This document shows, in pieces, positions 61,816 to 64,000 of a stretch of DNA of 64,000 nt. Below the pieces are notes generated by a model that made no database searches, was not told the DNA's origin, and saw only the letters and a list, made by a program, of their open reading frames with translations. The DNA is taken from positions 62,001-126,000 of the forward strand of contig JACMJM010000043.1 of assembly GCA_014380615.1 (NCBI GenBank). Direction: 5' to 3'. The DNA comes from Sphingobacteriaceae bacterium. Its GTDB lineage: Bacteria; Bacteroidota; Bacteroidia; Sphingobacteriales; Sphingobacteriaceae. How positions within the stretch are numbered: position 1 is the stretch's first letter; the number at the start of each line of letters is the position of its first letter. Made by a program: the position numbers and the translations under genes.

Positions 61816-62531
61816 ACCAAAACCTCCTTTCCCTCCAGCTGCTGCCGTATATCTTCCGGAAGATCTTCATAGCCGGTCTTGCTTAAAACGTTAAAGGATA
61901 TCACCCATACCCAGGGATTTTGATTCCAGGAATCTTTGCCGTTGATTTTTTCCCAGAGTGTCCTGTAGGATTCTGTAGCATCAACAAAAGTTGGGAAGTG
62001 ATAATCTTCGTATCGAGGATCGTCCCTCCAGGTATAGTTTTTCCAATCTGCATGTAGAGCTCCTTCTTCTGAGGTGAAATCTTCATTTGAACTTTCTATA
62101 CCCTCCCACATGGCATCAAATGCGGAGATATCTTGAAGCCGCTCTATAGAAATGCCTGTTATCTGAAGCCAAATCCGAGAACCATCCTTTGGCATGTGTA
62201 TCGAAGGCTTCCAGGAACCTTTTATCCGATCAATGAATTCTTGGTTGTATTCTCGGACATAATCTGCTTTGTAATTATAAGGCTCGCTGAGGCTGTCGCT
62301 GTATCTCCAGGTTTCACGAACCCAGTGAATATCGCCGGGCTTACCATAAGGACAACAGCACCGGATTAACTCTTTTTTGGACTTCTCCAAGTTTAGCCCG
62401 GCATTCATGTTGACCATTAACGCATAAGCTTCGGCTGACCTTGGGACTAAAGTGCGGCGAGTCATTGTTTTCCTGTCATCCAGTATACCATGGATCATAG
62501 GTGTGCTATATAATATTGGACGTGCTTTCAT
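61812..62531 (-). CDS. phage ASCH/PUA-like protein
   Basis: The motif order ILYSTPMIHGILDDRKTMTRR, CPYGKPGDIHWVRETW, then SIERLQDIS and NPWVWVISF follows the common lambdoid-phage protein with an ASCH-like fold. It probably binds RNA or nucleotides; its function is not known. Confidence 0.75.
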   Translation of the reverse strand: MKARPILYSTPMIHGILDDRKTMTRRTLVPRSAEAYALMVNMNAGLNLEKSKKELIRCCCPYGKPGDIHWVRETWRYSDSLSEPYNYKADYVREYNQEFIDRIKGSWKPSIHMPKDGSRIWLQITGISIERLQDISAFDAMWEGIESSNEDFTSEEGALHADWKNYTWRDDPRYEDYHFPTFVDATESYRTLWEKINGKDSWNQNPWVWVISFNVLSKTGYEDLPEDIRQQLEGKEVLV

Positions 62532-62533
62532 AA

Positions 62534-62920
62534 CTAAAAAATAAATTGTGAATACCTGAATCCCTGGAAGCCTTTCATTGTTATTTCCTCCGGTGCCATT
62601 ACGATGGGGCCCGTCATCATTACGGCATTTGCATTTTCGAAAGTCCGGCTACCGCCCTCTGGCCGGCTGAATGTTAAAGTGGTGTTCCGGAGCAGGCCAG
62701 CGAACTGACTGCGATGGTGGATTTTATTATCAATTATGGTGTAAACCCAAATAACATCGTAGATAGGCAGGTTTTTCATCACCCGGTACCATACCATCTC
62801 TTCATTTACATTCATTTCTTTTATCTCAGCGAGATATTTCCCATGGTCGTATTCCTGGAAGAATCTGGCTGGAAGGGTTACTATAATAGCTTCTGGTAAT
62901 TCTTGCCAAACCTTCTTCAT
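62534..62920 (-). CDS. early-region hypothetical protein, 128 aa
   Basis: Not recognised. Mixed alpha/beta (MVWYRVMKNLPIYDVIWVYT). Its start overlaps the next gene's stop by 4 bp. Confidence 0.5.
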   Translation of the reverse strand: MKKVWQELPEAIIVTLPARFFQEYDHGKYLAEIKEMNVNEEMVWYRVMKNLPIYDVIWVYTIIDNKIHHRSQFAGLLRNTTLTFSRPEGGSRTFENANAVMMTGPIVMAPEEITMKGFQGFRYSQFIF

Positions 62921-63147
62921 CCTACAGCCTCCCTTAATTCCGGCAACTTAGACGAATGCAGATACTCCGGAACCACTGCATCAATAATGGGTGTTATAGC
63001 AGCTTCACCTTGATATTTGGTAATCTGCATAAGATGCTCTACAACCTGCCGGTGATCAAGGCCCATAACGTTTGCGTAGAAATCAACCCGGGCTTTGAAA
63101 AAGGCGCAGCGCTCGGTGATGATGGTGTATTTACCTGAGAGTTCCAT
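62917..63147 (-). CDS. early-region hypothetical protein, 76 aa
   Basis: Not recognised; helical (CAFFKARVDFYANVMGLDH). One-base overlap with the upstream gene. Confidence 0.45.
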   Translation of the reverse strand: MELSGKYTIITERCAFFKARVDFYANVMGLDHRQVVEHLMQITKYQGEAAITPIIDAVVPEYLHSSKLPELREAVG

Positions 63148-63665
63148 TAGACTTCCTCCTTTAAATCAACCAGAGCATCGGGCGCCATAACGCGCTGACT
63201 ACAGTTGACGTGAACAATTAATATTTTTCCGCGATGTTCTTCAGGGCCGGTTGTAAGGGGAAGAGTAACCAGTTTCATTACCGTTCTGAATTTGCGCTGT
63301 TTACCAATCTTGTATTGGTCACCGAATTTTAAATCTTTAACTGCGATGCTTTTTGAATCGGCTACTTTTTGAAAGTCAGCAATTTCAAGCCTTACACCAG
63401 TTTCTTCAGAATGAAAAACACTTACTATTTTGATTGGAAGGGTTCGTGCTTTTGTCAGCAATTTTTCCACCCAAATAATGTTATTCCGTTCTTTTTGCCT
63501 GCCTTCGCATGATATTTCAATATTGGTTAAGTAGCCTTTTGAGCCATTAAAATCAACACTGAATTTATTGCCAGTCTGGTGAAAGCAAATGCTTACGATT
63601 GATGATATCATTGAGAAATCGGTTATCATCGGTAAGGAGAATTTTAGTAGTAGTTTCTCTTTCAT
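63147..63665 (-). CDS. early-region hypothetical protein, 172 aa
   Basis: Not recognised. Alpha/beta with a basic C-terminal part (YKIGKQRKFRTVMKLVTLPL). It is coupled to both neighbours. Confidence 0.5.
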   Translation of the reverse strand: MKEKLLLKFSLPMITDFSMISSIVSICFHQTGNKFSVDFNGSKGYLTNIEISCEGRQKERNNIIWVEKLLTKARTLPIKIVSVFHSEETGVRLEIADFQKVADSKSIAVKDLKFGDQYKIGKQRKFRTVMKLVTLPLTTGPEEHRGKILIVHVNCSQRVMAPDALVDLKEEV

Positions 63666-64000
63666 TATTGTACCTCCTTTTCAAGCCACTGGATGTCACT
63701 AAAAGATACTTCTTCCTTATGACTGTATTTTAAAACATGGATTTTGGCTATAAAGCCCATTTCGCTCACATCAGTAATCTGAGCTCTTATTTTGCCTTCT
63801 TCGTCTTTTAGCCACTCCATATCACCATCTATTTCATCCAGATGCCAATCATCTCCATTGTATCTAAAAGTTTGACCTGCTAAAAATCTTTCCTTATTGG
63901 TGAGTAGTTCGATTGTTATCTCAACGTCGTTTTTTAATACTCTTATCAGTAAATCAACGTGGTATTCGATATCAGAAAGATATAATTCCAACGAATTCCT
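63665..64000 (-). CDS. early-region hypothetical protein, 5' end probably off window
   Basis: The only start in view is a TTG at 63991, and the frame stays open to the window end, so the true start may lie beyond. An acidic protein of at least 108 aa (DDWHLDEIDGDMEWLKDEEG). Not recognised. Confidence 0.45.
   Translation of the reverse strand, partial: RNSLELYLSDIEYHVDLLIRVLKNDVEITIELLTNKERFLAGQTFRYNGDDWHLDEIDGDMEWLKDEEGKIRAQITDVSEMGFIAKIHVLKYSHKEEVSFSDIQWLEKEVQ

Larger units (their letters stand above)
24455..64000. mobile_element. tailed-phage prophage, left ~39.5 kb
   Basis: It contains integrase, tape measure, gp10-like protein, tail fibre, lysis genes, portal, terminase small and large subunits, major capsid protein, S49 protease-scaffold and a long early operon. 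The long tape measure (1220 aa) and absence of a visible contractile sheath suggest a siphovirus. The right end, repressor and replication genes are not in the window. Confidence 0.93.

Overview
The window reads as a chromosome segment of a Bacteroidota bacterium, most like the family Sphingobacteriaceae (Pedobacter or a relative), that carries most of a tailed prophage. Family-level signs are the TlpA-type thioredoxin protein with a DUF4369-like N-terminus, the secreted protein that Bacteroidota annotations call asparagine synthetase B, an integrase with a Bacteroidota-style arm domain, genes without clear Shine-Dalgarno sites, and TAnnTTTG-like -7 boxes. The species call is inference.

Host part, 1-24380. 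It opens with the 3' end of a ThiF/MoeB-rhodanese gene. Then come small secreted repeat-rich proteins, an outer-membrane barrel-like protein and an OmpR-type two-component pair (3036-5017). A secreted alpha/beta hydrolase and a small lipoprotein follow. A 1.2-kb non-coding array of four copies of a roughly 327-bp unit lies at 6.3-7.5 kb. Next are a yeast-type cytosine deaminase, a chemoreceptor-like stub, a secreted acetolactate decarboxylase, a GNAT enzyme, YajQ, a histone-H1-like protein, the polyphosphate pair ppk1-ppx, and murI. After those are an EF-hand-like secreted protein, nhaA, a YciO/Sua5 protein, a KTSC protein, asnS, a cluster of strong palindromes, the TlpA-like protein, the asparagine-synthetase-B-like protein and a PAP2 phosphatase. 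A CAT-anticodon tRNA closes the host part.

Prophage part, from 24455 to beyond 64000. The tyrosine integrase (+) sits 89 bp after the tRNA, so the tRNA 3' end is the likely attachment site; the other end is outside the window. Almost everything else is on the minus strand. Reading right to left: a tightly overlapped early operon of small genes, including an ASCH-like protein and two related HTH proteins, one with an HNH insert (64-57.4 kb); a 0.6-kb control region full of GTAAC/GTTAC motifs (56.4-57.0 kb); S49 protease-scaffold and major capsid protein; a nucleotidyltransferase-like and a phospholipase-D-like protein; small and large terminase; a regulated accessory cassette (44.9-46.4 kb); portal; a lysis cassette (holin-like protein, two membrane proteins, amidase); tail proteins and a 1448-aa fibre; a lipoprotein moron; the gp10-like protein and the tape measure. 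Repressor and replication genes are not seen and are probably to the right.

The most striking unexplained structure is a two-block element in front of five late genes. The blocks are CCTGTCGTTTACCA, then exactly 14 nt, then CCGAYMTTG. In four of five copies the second block ends exactly 5 nt before the ATG. With +1 at the A of ATG the blocks fall at about -35 and -10. The five copies divide the whole structural region into units, so they look like phage-specific late promoters giving nearly leaderless mRNAs. The second is a 116-bp foldable element at 51148-51263, behind a terminator and ahead of a small gene, with a 12-nt sequence able to pair with the translation start region. The third is a shared palindromic operator in front of two oppositely oriented accessory genes.
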